Positions 26,201 to 34,671 of a DNA stretch of 42,441 nt are shown piece after piece. Made by a program: the position numbers and the translations under genes. A model generated the notes under the pieces. The model had not been told where the DNA came from. It saw only the letters and a program-made list of their open reading frames with translations, and ran no database searches. The stretch comes from Actinomycetes bacterium (GTDB taxonomy: Bacteria; Actinomycetota; Acidimicrobiia; Acidimicrobiales; Palsa-688): contig JAJZNG010000107.1 of the NCBI GenBank assembly GCA_021847945.1, forward strand, positions 1 through 42,441. The letters are read 5' to 3'. Position 1 is the stretch's first letter. Each line of letters begins with the position of its first letter.

Positions 26201-26482
26201 GGCTACAGCGAAGTGACAGTCCAGCCGGTGCCGGCTGCCACGCTGTCATGGGCCAAAGGAGAGGTCGTCACCCCCCGCGGCCCGGTGAAACTGTCCTGGT
26301 CGTTGGATGAAGCTCGGCGTAGCTTCGACGTGCTCCTCGAACTACCACCCACGTGCCGCGCGACGGTCGTTCTCCCCCGGTCAGGTAGCCTCACGCTCGA
26401 AGGGGAGGACGCCGGCAAGATAGGCGCTGGTGAAAGCCGCTCCGTCGGCTCCGGGCAACACCACATCGTGGTCGCCTGGTGA
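23279..26482 (+). CDS. GH78 alpha-L-rhamnosidase
   Basis: Large inverting rhamnosidase, 1067 residues from the ATG at 23279. A TTG at 23171 is in frame but adds 36 residues with no family resemblance. N-terminal beta-sandwich domains (from LTGPSFGWQPLG) include the rhamnosidase N-domain (RLYAASLGDHRLWINGRPVSD). The concanavalin-like and (alpha/alpha)6 catalytic region has HGFRYAQV, TDCPQRDERLGWTADIQVF with the expected general acid near E649, FGDWLA, TTMWERWDSW and SFNHYAYGAVGAFLY. There is no signal peptide, so it is expected to release L-rhamnose from desulfated oligosaccharides inside the cell. It heads an operon with two sulfatases and an aldolase. Confidence 0.94.
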   Translation: MTTPEEQAEELVAQKLEADRQANALSVELTGPSFGWQPLGRGQDHNQQSYRIEVISASGAASGQLVWDSGWVDGTECADLAYGGPLLEAGSAYTWRVRLRNDRFVEGPWSNWSTFETGLGDTASWEAQWITASDEPVGGRLPDLDVVRRDVGPGRVPSWIWGEDQSGGAALRTTFWVRPGARSSRAELVCLSRRPLKCWVNGHECDPVGPVTAPLFPGFNVLAIAAEPGPEPAGVLASLEVSADLLPGTGTCTDGSWKVMPPPGEASGGPSVEPHEAPPWSWSGFDDADWAPATVLGLHGDAPWGRAELSYRPALALRQAFKLGFKPARARLYAASLGDHRLWINGRPVSDRVMVPGWRDFRHHLPYQVYDVTEAVEAGDNVLAGALADGWWAGTIAWFGRSFYGAGRALRATLVVEGADGETLTVHTDPSWRAGRCGIQYADPIHGECFDASCEPQGWKVDATAPPRFTPAAVVGYPTPPLVREVAPPVVPGQTLKAVAVRRCGTAAWIADFGQVVSGKVRMKVRARPGSRVVVTHAEAVSADGALWRDGLRTARATDEYICAGEGRWEHVEPTFSVHGFRYAQVNLTDSEGDLDSESLEAVAYWADMEQTGSFSCSDERLNRLQSNIVWSLRDNFLAIPTDCPQRDERLGWTADIQVFAPTAAFNYDVRNFLESWLEDLRLGQTADGAIPHFAPVVTDPAHLVAGRDSWKLRGEEPGERSTDEAGAAGWGDAIVFVPLALIEAYGDRRVGVECLDAIDAWLGYLDTERGGWKPRGGFGDWLAAEPTPTPLVVHAYWAIAATASAALAAELGDQHRAVKFQGMAERARRVFRERWLDDAGNLNPATQTACVLALRTGALDAAEEARARAALVSDVRSKGHLTTGFLGTPWLLEELARSGATKEAMDLLLREEWPSWLYPVVSGDATTMWERWDSWHHERGFGDPGMTSFNHYAYGAVGAFLYQRVLGIAPSRAGYSEVTVQPVPAATLSWAKGEVVTPRGPVKLSWSLDEARRSFDVLLELPPTCRATVVLPRSGSLTLEGEDAGKIGAGESRSVGSGQHHIVVAW

Positions 26483-26540
26483 GCTGGTCAGGTGGCGACG
26501 AACCGACCCGGTGCCGGGCGCCATTGACAGGAGGACGCCG

Positions 26541-27959
26541 TTGACACCAGACGACGGGTCCCAACCGAACGTACTTCTCATCGTCGCGGACCAGCACCGC
26601 TACGATTGCGTCGGGGCCGCCGGCGGCTACCCCGTCCAGACCCCGAACCTGGACGCTCTGGCCTCTGCCGGCACCTTCTACACCTCGGCTTTCACCCCGA
26701 TCCCACTGTGCGTACCCGCCCGTCAAGCGCTTCTGACCGGAGCGCGCCCAGAGAGCTTCGGAGCGCTTTGGAACTACGACCTAGGCCCGCTCGTGACTGC
26801 GCTAGCTCCCGACGCTTACAGCTGGCCCCGCGAACTGCAGCGCAAAGGGTACCGCACCCACTACCTCGGAAAGTGGCATGTCAACCCCGACCACGGCCCG
26901 ACCGACTTTGGCTACGACAGCTACGTCAGCCTTCAAGACTACGAAGACTGGAGACGCGCTGAGTACCCAGCGGAGCGAGTGTCGGACGGCTGGTTCGGGG
27001 CGGTCGACCCCATTCCCGTCGAGGCCAGCCGCACGCACTGGTTCGCCCGGCAGGCGTCGAGCTTCTTGGAGGAAGCCGGGCGCACCGGTCGTCCGTGGCA
27101 TCTGCGAGTTGACTTCGTCGAACCTCATCTGCCGTGCACGCCTTGCGCCCAGTTCGCCGAGCGCTACCCACCGCAGCTGATACCACCATGGCCTTCAGTA
27201 GCCGACCCGCTCGCCGGGAAGCCGTACATCCAACGCCAGCAGCGGGTCACTTGGGGTGTCCAAGACTTCACGTGGCAAGACTGGGCCCCAGTCGTCGCCC
27301 GCTACTACGCAGTTATAAGCCAACTCGACGACGCCGTCGGGCGGATACTTGCGTCCCTAGCGAGCACCGGCCAGCAAGACAGGACTGTCGTCGTGTACAC
27401 CTCCGATCACGGCGACATGTGCGGCGCTCACGGCATGATCGACAAGCACTACGTGATGTACGACGACGTCGTGCGGGTCCCGCTGATCATCCGCTGGCCC
27501 GGCCGTTCCCCAGCCCCTGCGCGTACGGACGACTTCGTCGTGAACGCGCTGGACTTGCCGGCGACCATAGCGACCCTGGCAGGTGTGTCAACGCCACCGT
27601 CGGGCCATGGGAAGATCCTCGGCTTCGACTCCTCGGGCGCACTGCAAAGCCCCATCTCACCCCCCCGGAAGCACGTGGTGGCCACCTATAACGGCCAGCA
27701 GTTCGGCCTTTACAGCCAGCGGATGATCCGCACGCGCGACTGGAAGTACATTTGGAACGCCACCGACGTCGACGAGCTCTACGATCTGAGAAGCGATCCC
27801 GCAGAAATGGTCAACCTGATCGAGGATCCCTCCAAGAGGGAACTGCTCGGCGAGCTTCGCTCGGCGCTGCACGCCGAACTCGTCGAGCATGGTGACCGTC
27901 TAGTAGATAACGCCTGGCTTCGCCACCAGCTCCTCGCCGGGGCGAAACTAGACCGATAG
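26541..27959 (+). CDS. Sulfatase 3 (type I, Cys-type)
   Basis: Sulfatase of 472 residues. Start: TTG at 26541 with a perfect AGGAGG six bases upstream. The frame is open back to 26430 inside the GH78 gene, but nothing there is conserved. Motifs: NVLLIVADQHRYDCVG (metal site), C57-V-P-A-R (formylglycine site), YLGKWHVNPDHGP and VYTSDHGDMCGAHG. It lies 58 bases after the GH78 stop in the same operon. No signal peptide is visible, so it should act in the cytoplasm. Confidence 0.92.
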   Translation: MTPDDGSQPNVLLIVADQHRYDCVGAAGGYPVQTPNLDALASAGTFYTSAFTPIPLCVPARQALLTGARPESFGALWNYDLGPLVTALAPDAYSWPRELQRKGYRTHYLGKWHVNPDHGPTDFGYDSYVSLQDYEDWRRAEYPAERVSDGWFGAVDPIPVEASRTHWFARQASSFLEEAGRTGRPWHLRVDFVEPHLPCTPCAQFAERYPPQLIPPWPSVADPLAGKPYIQRQQRVTWGVQDFTWQDWAPVVARYYAVISQLDDAVGRILASLASTGQQDRTVVVYTSDHGDMCGAHGMIDKHYVMYDDVVRVPLIIRWPGRSPAPARTDDFVVNALDLPATIATLAGVSTPPSGHGKILGFDSSGALQSPISPPRKHVVATYNGQQFGLYSQRMIRTRDWKYIWNATDVDELYDLRSDPAEMVNLIEDPSKRELLGELRSALHAELVEHGDRLVDNAWLRHQLLAGAKLDR

Positions 27960-28053
27960 GGCCGGCTCGGTTGGATCCCAGGGTGCAAGCCGGCCAAAGC
28001 GGCGGCGTAGCGTAATGCAAGGCGGAAACCATGTCTTTTGAAAGGTGGACACG

Positions 28054-29598
28054 ATGACGTTTGATCGCAAGGAAACTCCGAACGTGTTGTTCATCATGAC
28101 CGACCAGCAACGCTTCGACGCGATCCACGCCTTGGGCAACCAGATCATCTCGACACCGAACATCGATCGCCTCGTAGCACGGGGAGTGGCGTTCACGAAC
28201 GCGTATTCGACGTGCCCCGTCTGCGTTCCGGCGCGCTACACGCTGCGAAGCGGGTGCGAACCCCACAGGACCGGCGTGTACTCCAACGAGTCCGGACCGC
28301 AGGTTCACGCATCGGTGAGAGACGCCTGCGGACCGTTCCTGGCGGAGGTAATGGCGCAAAGGGGTTACCGGACTTTCGGTGTCGGCAAGTTCCACACCAT
28401 ACCTTGGGACGCGAAAGTCGGCTACGAGATCGAGGAGCGCTCAGAGGAGCTGTATGACTCTCCCCGCCAGCGCGCCGAGGACAGCTACGCCGCGTTCATA
28501 GCCAGGGAGCATCCCGAGTACGCCTTCATCGAGAACCTGATGGGCGAGCGCACGGAGATGTACTACGTACCTCAGATGAGCCCGCTGCCCGCATCGCTCG
28601 GGGTGGAGGCATGGGCAGCGGACCGCACGTGCGCTCTTCTCGCAGATCCCGATCCAAGACCGTTCTTCGGTTTCGTGTCTTTTATCGGTCCGCACCCGCC
28701 GTTTGCGCCGCCGATCCCTTTCAACCGTTTATACGACCCCGATGACATGCCCCTGCCGGTGCTTGGCGACATTGACATCGACCACCAAGACGAGCAGATC
28801 CCTTGGATGAACTACGCGGTCTACGCGGAGGATGTCAGCCCTGCACTTGCGAGAGTTCTCAAGGCCCGTTACTACGGCGAGATAACCTACATCGACAGCT
28901 GCATCGGTCGGGTGCTGGACGCGCTCGACGAGAGGACGGACCGCGACGACACGGTAGTCTGCTTCTTCGCTGATCACGGAGATCACCTGGGCGACCACCA
29001 TGCGTGGCAGAAGGAGAGCTTCTTCGAAGCCTCGTGTCGAGTGCCGCTGATAGTGAGCTGGCCCGGACGGTTGCCCGGCGGGACTTACTCGGACCAACTG
29101 GCGTGCCTCACCGACCTTTTCGGCGTAGCGACAGCCGCATCAGGGACGGCGCTTTACCGCGACGGACACGACATACTGGGGGTGCTGGAGGGGGCCTGCG
29201 GGCAGCGCTCGACCCTGCAGGGCCTCTACGGCACGCCGGGGTCACCTCGCTTCAAGGTGATGCTGCGCTCCGAGAGATGGAAGTACGTCTACATCGCCAA
29301 CGGCGGCTACGAACAGGTTTTTGACCTTTCAACCGACCCGCACGAGCTGACCGAGCTGCACGAGGCCATGCCTGATGTCACGGCGCATCTTCGAGATCAG
29401 GCGGTCCGCTTCGTCGGAAGCGTCGGCCTGTCGGTGGCGCTCGGCGACGGCGGGTCAGCCCTGCGGGCGTATCCAGCGCAGCGCCGGCCTTTCCAACGAA
29501 TACACCAGTTCGACTCGTCCCGGGGCATCGAACGCTTCGGGGTTGGATCGCCGGCCGGCAGCGGCGGCGCACAGGAGAAGAAAGGCAAGCGCATATGA
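28054..29598 (+). CDS. Sulfatase 4 (type I, Cys-type)
   Basis: Sulfatase of 514 residues from the ATG at 28054, which has GAAAGG upstream (a GTG at 28045 is also in frame). Motifs: NVLFIMTDQQRFDAIHALG, C57-V-P-A-R (formylglycine site), TFGVGKFHTIPWD and CFFADHGDHLGDHHAWQKES. The C-terminus carries a basic, low-complexity tail (about 40 residues). The stop overlaps the start of the aldolase gene as ATGA. No signal peptide is visible. It is the fourth distinct sulfatase in the locus, consistent with a substrate sulfated at several positions. Confidence 0.92.
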   Translation: MTFDRKETPNVLFIMTDQQRFDAIHALGNQIISTPNIDRLVARGVAFTNAYSTCPVCVPARYTLRSGCEPHRTGVYSNESGPQVHASVRDACGPFLAEVMAQRGYRTFGVGKFHTIPWDAKVGYEIEERSEELYDSPRQRAEDSYAAFIAREHPEYAFIENLMGERTEMYYVPQMSPLPASLGVEAWAADRTCALLADPDPRPFFGFVSFIGPHPPFAPPIPFNRLYDPDDMPLPVLGDIDIDHQDEQIPWMNYAVYAEDVSPALARVLKARYYGEITYIDSCIGRVLDALDERTDRDDTVVCFFADHGDHLGDHHAWQKESFFEASCRVPLIVSWPGRLPGGTYSDQLACLTDLFGVATAASGTALYRDGHDILGVLEGACGQRSTLQGLYGTPGSPRFKVMLRSERWKYVYIANGGYEQVFDLSTDPHELTELHEAMPDVTAHLRDQAVRFVGSVGLSVALGDGGSALRAYPAQRRPFQRIHQFDSSRGIERFGVGSPAGSGGAQEKKGKRI

Positions 29599-30410
29599 CA
29601 GTACCAGAGCGAGGCGGGCGGGTGCGCACCGAGCCGCTGTTTCGCGGCGTCGGCGTTGCTCTCGTCACCCTGTTCGACGCTGACGGCGGGCTCGACGCGA
29701 AGGCGTCCGCCGAGCACGCCGCGCGCTTAGTCCAGCTCGGAGTCGCAGCGGTGCTTGTCGCAGGGACGACAGGCGAGCCTGCGTCCCTCGAACCGGCCGA
29801 GCGGACAACGCTTATAAGAGCGGTAAGACAAGAACTGCCTGAAGGCTGCGGGATCCCGATCATCGCCGGAACCGGCGGGCCTTCGGTCCGCCAAGCCGTG
29901 TCGTACACCGCCGCAGCGTGCGACGAGGGGGCCGACGCTGTGCTGGTGCTCTCGCCGCCAGGTGTGGACGACGTCCGCCCGTACTATGAGGCAGTAGCTG
30001 AGGCCGCCGCCGGCGTCGCTGTTCTCGCCTACCACTATCCCGGCGCGTCAGCGCCGGGGATATCGTTAGGGCAACTCGCGGAGTTACCCGTTGTCGGTTG
30101 CAAAGACTCAAGCGGCGACACCGCCAGGTTCCACCAGGAGCTCGCGCATTTCGACGGCTGGCTTTACACCGGTTCGCCGGTTCTCACCCTGCTAGCAGGG
30201 GCGATGGGTGCGCCCGGCGTCATCCTCGCGCTCGCGAACTTGGAACCCGAGCGCTGCGTTACAGCCTTCGGCGGTGACGTCGAAGCTCAGATGGCGGTAG
30301 TGCAGTCCCACCTGGAAACGATCTCCGAGTTCCCTGCGACCCTCAAGGAGCGTGTAGCTTCCCGCTTCGGCACCTCGCCGGTAGTGAGGATCGGACGAAA
30401 CGGCCGTTAG
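29595..30410 (+). CDS. DHDPS/NAL-family aldolase, candidate 2-keto-3-deoxy-sugar-acid aldolase
   Basis: Class I (Schiff-base) TIM-barrel lyase of 271 residues. The family signatures are VAGTTGEPASL (57-67), the catalytic tyrosine in YHYPG (Y148) and the Schiff-base lysine in GCKDSSGD (K170). Family members split 2-keto-3-deoxy acids to pyruvate and an aldehyde. Here the rhamnonate-dehydratase-like enolase at 38651-39784 would supply 2-keto-3-deoxy-L-rhamnonate, giving pyruvate and L-lactaldehyde. That role is inference. The start overlaps the stop of sulfatase 4 (ATGA), so it is translationally coupled to a desulfation operon. The best-supported alternative is an aldolase for another deoxy-sugar acid. 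Confidence 0.85.
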   Translation: MTVPERGGRVRTEPLFRGVGVALVTLFDADGGLDAKASAEHAARLVQLGVAAVLVAGTTGEPASLEPAERTTLIRAVRQELPEGCGIPIIAGTGGPSVRQAVSYTAAACDEGADAVLVLSPPGVDDVRPYYEAVAEAAAGVAVLAYHYPGASAPGISLGQLAELPVVGCKDSSGDTARFHQELAHFDGWLYTGSPVLTLLAGAMGAPGVILALANLEPERCVTAFGGDVEAQMAVVQSHLETISEFPATLKERVASRFGTSPVVRIGRNGR

Positions 30411-30437
30411 CCACCGGTTTGGGTGACCAATAAAGCG

Positions 30438-32569
30438 TCAGGTCTGCTCCAGCACTATCACGTCGAGGCGTCGAGGGCCGTGAACGCCCTCGACGCGTCG
30501 CAGTTCGATGTCGCTCGTAGCTGACGGTCCCGACACCCAGGTGAGCGGCCGGGTGAAGTCGAGCGCTGCTACGGCGTCCGGGACGGAGGCAACGACCTGG
30601 CTGGTGTCGACCACGCAGAGGTGGTGGTCTGGCAGTAGAGTAGCCGCCCGACGCCCCTGGGCCGGGCCGCCGTCGAGGATCACGGTACCGGTCTCGGCGA
30701 TAGCAACACGGCAGCCGGTGATCACGGCCCTGCAGGCGTCAAGTTCGCCGGCCGGGAGGTCGGCTCGGTCCGCGAGGATCTCTATCCCCGCCGGAAGCCA
30801 ACGCTCGTCGATGTCGGCCGGAACGAGAACGGCCGGTCCTGCTGGGGAAGGACTGGAACCGGCAGGCAGGTCCGGCGGGTTGGCGAGGAGGTCCCCGAGA
30901 AGCACGGCGAGGTCCCCGGGTTTGCAGCGGTGCACGCGAGCGCGGTAATCGGCGACACGCTCGACGAACAGGTCGACCATGCCGGCATGCGCTGCGGGCT
31001 GGTGACCCGTTTTGGGGGCGTCCGTGGCGGTCGTGGCGTCGGGGGGCTCAGCAGGAATCTTCCGTTCCAGTCGCATCGAAGCGGATGTGGCAGCACCGGT
31101 TTGGGTGCGGGCCCACCAGGCCCTGAACGACTCGGCGGGTGGAAGAGGCGCGTCGCGTGTAGCCGTCCAGGCTCCGAGAGGGCCTGGGGCGAAGCGCAGA
31201 CTTCCGGGCGAGTCGCCTGAGGCGCCTGTAGCAGCGCGGGCGGCCAGCTTGGCAGCGATAAGCAGGCGGGAGGCCACAGACCCGGATCGCTGGGCTCGCG
31301 CCAGGCGTTCGGGGTCGGAGAAAACCCAGGCGAGTAGGCGCATGGCGGTCGCCTCGCTCCCGGGCCAGGGCACAGAGCGCCGTGCGCGTTTCGATTCGAC
31401 GGTGCGCCGGCGGAGCTCTATCAGCACGGCGGGGATGTCGATTTGGACAGGGCACACCTCTAGGCACGCCCCGCACAGGCTGGAGGCGAAAGGCAGGGAA
31501 TCCGTGTCCGCCCCGGGGTCGAGGAGGGGAGTGAGCACAGCTCCTATCGGCCCCGGGTACACCGAACCGTAAGCGTGGCCCCCGGTGCGCTCGTAAACGG
31601 GGCAGACGTTGAGGCAGGCCGAGCAGCGGATGCAGGCGAGGGTTTGACGGCCGACCGGGTCATTGCGGATCTCTTCCCGTCCGTTGTCCAGCAGGATCAG
31701 ATGGAAGTTCTTCGGTCCGTCGCCGGGAGTCACCCCGCTCCAAGTCGACGTGTAAGGGTTCATCCGTTCGCCCGTCGAGCTGCGGGGCAGCAGCTGCATG
31801 AAAGGGCCGAGGTCGGACACGCTAGCCAGGACCTTCTCCACGCCGACGACGGTGATCAACGTCTCGGGAAGAGTGACGCACATCCGGCCGTTGCCCTCTG
31901 ATTCGACGACGCCAACCGTACCGGTCTCTGCGATGGCAAAGTTGGCGCCGGACACGGCGACTTGGGCTTCTAGGAATCGCCGGCGCAGGTAAAGCCGGGA
32001 AGCCTCCGCCAGGGAGGTCGGGTCAGAAGCCAGGTCAGGGCGGACTCCCGGCATGCGGGAGCGGAAGATGGCGCCGATCTCCTGGCGGTTGCGGTGGATA
32101 GCCGGCACCAGGATGTGCGATGGCCGGTCTTCGCCCAGCTGGACGATCAACTCCGCCAGGTCAGTCTCTACAGCCTCGATGCCGGCGTCGGCCAGCGCCT
32201 CGTTGAGGCCGATCTCTTGGGTGGCCATCGACTTGACCTTCACTACTTGTTTGGCACCCGCTTGCTTTGCGATTCGGGCGACGATGGCGTTGGCTGCGTC
32301 TCCGTTCGGCGCCCGGTGAACGTGACCGCCGCGGCGGGTGACCTCCGCTTCCAAACGGTTTAGAAGTTCGGGCAGGTTGGCGAGCGCCTCGTCTTTAGCC
32401 CGACGCGCTTGGCTGCGAAGGTCCTGCCAGTCGGGGACTTCGGCGACGCGGCTCGCTTCGTTCGGATGGTTGCCGTCGCCTGGCGCAGGTTGCGGCGCAG
32501 CTGAGCGTCGCTCAGAGCGTCGTGCGCCTCGGATGGAAACGCCCGAGCGTCGGGCCAGCGGCCTTTCAC
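30438..32569 (-). CDS. L-lactate utilisation LutB-LutC fusion, with an apparent frameshift
   Basis: Iron-sulfur subunit and LUD-domain subunit of the L-lactate oxidising complex fused in one chain. LutB part: AETGTVGVVESEGNGR, CIRCSACLNVCPVY and CGACLEVCPV (two 4Fe-4S clusters). The C-terminal LutC/LUD part: AIAETGTVILDGG, HHLCVVDTSQVVASV, GPSATSDIELRRVEGVHGPR. The natural start is probably GTG at 32569, overlapping the lutA stop (GTGA). Its frame gives the conserved N-terminus ALSDAQLRRNLRQATATIRTKR, then loses the frame near 32450. The main frame resumes with RVAEVPDWQDL. One extra base at the GG of 32450-32451 would restore a standard LutB. This is either a real inactivating indel or a sequencing error. 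It feeds on lactate from RhaEW. Confidence 0.88.
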
Positions 32570-33315
32570 CGGGTCCCCGGTCCGGTCGATGCGAGGATCT
32601 CGGCCAAGTGCACGGTCCGGATCCCGTAGTGCTGGCGTGCCATGGAACCCCCCAGGTGCATGAGGCACGATGTGTCGGTAGCGGTGAGAACCTCGGCTCC
32701 GCTGGCTTTTACCGCGGCAACCTTGTCGGCGGCCATGGCTGCTGAGGTCTCGGCGTTCTTGATCGAGAAGGTACCCCCGAAGCCGCAGCACTGCTCTGAG
32801 CGTTCGATGTCCACTAGCTCAAGGTCTGTCACCGCCCGCAGGAGGCGCAGGGGACGGTCGCCTATCTGCAGCAGCCGCAAGGAGTGGCAGGTTGGATGGT
32901 AAGCGACCCGGTGGGGGTAGCAGGATCCCACGTCGGCGGTTCCGACCACGTCGAGCAGGGCCTCCGACAAGTCGACCACCCGGGGGGCGAGGTCAGCGAC
33001 GGCGGTCGCAAGGCGGGCGGACTCCGCACCGGGGGCTGCCTCCGCCAAGTGAGGGTAGTGGTGTCGCACGGTCGCCGCGCACGATGCGGACGGCGCGACT
33101 ACTAGGTCGTAGTCGGAGAAGGCTTCTACGAAACGGCGCAACATTGCGAGGGCTTCGCTCCGATAGCCGGAGTTGAGATGCATCTGACCGCAGCAGGTTT
33201 GCGCGATTGGGAACTCGACGTCCAGTCCTACCCGGCGCAGGACTTCAACTGTCGCTCGACCAACCTCTGGGAACAGGGTGTCGTTGAGGCAGGTGACGAA
33301 CAGGGCGACTCGCAT
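32566..33315 (-). CDS. lutA: L-lactate utilisation protein LutA (CCG-domain subunit)
   Basis: Subunit of the LutABC L-lactate dehydrogenase complex, 249 residues. The two cysteine-rich CCG motifs, AQTCCGQMHLNSGY and SEQCCGFGGTF, mark the family, along with VALFVTCLNDTLFPEVG at the start. ATG start. Its stop overlaps the probable lutB start by four bases (GTGA). An operator and promoter lie directly upstream at 33379-33407. Lut genes next to rhamnose genes make sense because RhaEW yields L-lactate. Confidence 0.92.
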   Translation of the reverse strand: MRVALFVTCLNDTLFPEVGRATVEVLRRVGLDVEFPIAQTCCGQMHLNSGYRSEALAMLRRFVEAFSDYDLVVAPSASCAATVRHHYPHLAEAAPGAESARLATAVADLAPRVVDLSEALLDVVGTADVGSCYPHRVAYHPTCHSLRLLQIGDRPLRLLRAVTDLELVDIERSEQCCGFGGTFSIKNAETSAAMAADKVAAVKASGAEVLTATDTSCLMHLGGSMARQHYGIRTVHLAEILASTGPGTR

Positions 33316-33378
33316 GGATACGCCTAACTCTAGGGAGACTCACGATAGCTTCGGGGATGGACACCCCCACCACGCCAC

Positions 33379-33407
33379 AGTCTAAGACCCACAGTGAAAC
33401 GTTGCAA
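33379..33407 (-). promoter_or_regulatory. lutA promoter overlapped by LacI-type operator
   Basis: On the minus strand: -35 TTGCAA (33402-33407), 17-base spacer, -10 TAGACT (33379-33384). The operator GTGAAACGTTGCAA (plus-strand view, 33394-33407; 12 of 14 matches) covers the -35. It sits in the gap between lacI and lutA, nine bases past the lacI stop. Confidence 0.65.
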
Positions 33408-33415
33408 TAGTGGGT

Positions 33416-34537
33416 TCAGGCTCCCGTGCGGCTCACACCGGTCCGCCGAGACCTCGACGTGCCATTCGTTGAGACCGAATCGGGCTTCGCTGAAGCGGTG
33501 CGGTCTGAGGCCGGGGCGCTCGACGAGCGCACGACGAGTTCCGGGTCGAAGCGTACCTCGCGGTGGGTGTGGGTGGCATCGGAGACTTCCTCCAGCAGCA
33601 GTCGGGCGGCGCTGGCACCAAGCTCGTACTTAGGCTGGCGTACCGAGGTCAGCGACGGCGAAAGCATGGCTGCGAAGTCGATGTCGTCGTAGCCGACGAC
33701 CGAGATGTCGTCGGGCACCCGCACCCCCGCCTCCCTGAGTCCGCGCAGCACCCCCATCGCTGCCATGTCGTTGGCGCAGACGACGCCGGTCGGAGCCGGC
33801 GAACCAGCGAGCACGCGAGCGACTGCACCCTGGCCGCCGGCGGCACTCAAGGCGGCGACAGGAACGTCGAGGATCGCGGTGTCGGGGTCGAAGCCGGCTC
33901 GCCGAGCGGCGCGACGCACCCCGCGTCGCCGGTCAGCGCACTGGCGGATCTCGGTCGGTCCGTTAACCATGGCTATCCTACGATGGCCCTGGCTGAACAG
34001 ATGCGCCGCGGCCAGCTCGCCACCCCGCACGTCGTCAACAGCGACCGAGCAGAAGCCTCCCCCTGGACCGTGTCGGTCGAGGAGAATGACCCTGGTACCG
34101 TGTTCCTGCAACCGCACCAGGTGACCCAGGTCCTTATCCGCGGGGGTGATTATGACTCCTAGCACCCTCTGCTCTTCGACCAGGCGGAGGCAGCGCTTCT
34201 CCCGCTCGGCCGAGGCGTCGCTCGAAGAGACGATGACCACGTAGCCGTTGTCATTGGTCACGTCCTCGATTCCGCGGATGGCCTCGGTGAAAAAGCTGTT
34301 GGACACGTCGTGGACTACCACGCTCACCGAACGGCTGTTACCCATGCGCAGCTGGTGGGCTGCCGTGTTACGCACGAAGCCGAGCTCGTCCATGACGGCC
34401 CGGACCCGGGCACGAGTCGCCGGAGCGACCATCTCAGGGCGGTTGAGCACGTTGGAGACAGTGCCCAGCGACACCTGAGCCCGTTCGGCTACGTTGCGGA
34501 TGGTGAGGCGGCGGGGCCCTGCGGCGGTCACGTCCAC
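33416..34537 (-). CDS. LacI-family transcriptional regulator
   Basis: Repressor-type protein of 373 residues. The N-terminal helix-turn-helix and hinge span residues 11 to about 62 (LTIRNVAERAQVSLGTVSNVLNRPEMV, then AAHQLRMG). A periplasmic-binding-protein-like sugar sensor domain follows (VHDVSNSFFTEAIRGIED, VICANDMAAMG-like VVCANDMAAMGVLRGL, ISVVGYDDIDFAAMLSPSLTSVRQP). A Ser/Arg-rich tail of about 30 residues ends it. It is the only regulator in the window and therefore the best candidate to bind the LacI-type palindromes found throughout the locus. The effector is likely rhamnose, a rhamnose-pathway intermediate or an oligosaccharide (inference). The GTG start has no clear ribosome binding site. 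Confidence 0.92.
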   Translation of the reverse strand: MDVTAAGPRRLTIRNVAERAQVSLGTVSNVLNRPEMVAPATRARVRAVMDELGFVRNTAAHQLRMGNSRSVSVVVHDVSNSFFTEAIRGIEDVTNDNGYVVIVSSSDASAEREKRCLRLVEEQRVLGVIITPADKDLGHLVRLQEHGTRVILLDRHGPGGGFCSVAVDDVRGGELAAAHLFSQGHRRIAMVNGPTEIRQCADRRRGVRRAARRAGFDPDTAILDVPVAALSAAGGQGAVARVLAGSPAPTGVVCANDMAAMGVLRGLREAGVRVPDDISVVGYDDIDFAAMLSPSLTSVRQPKYELGASAARLLLEEVSDATHTHREVRFDPELVVRSSSAPASDRTASAKPDSVSTNGTSRSRRTGVSRTGA

Positions 34538-34671
34538 CAGTTTGCCACGCGGCTAGACAGCGCAGGGCTTTTATGACGAGGTGCTGCGGTGCCACTCTGG
34601 ATCAACGAAGTTGGCCGGGCGAACTTAGTGATGGCACACTTCGATGAAGCGTTCATAGGTAGCCGCTTATG

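Noticed and set aside
26430-26540. Start of sulfatase 3 inside the GH78 gene
   Set aside because: The extension is simply the GH78 C-terminus in another frame; the TTG at 26541 has a perfect AGGAGG six bases upstream.
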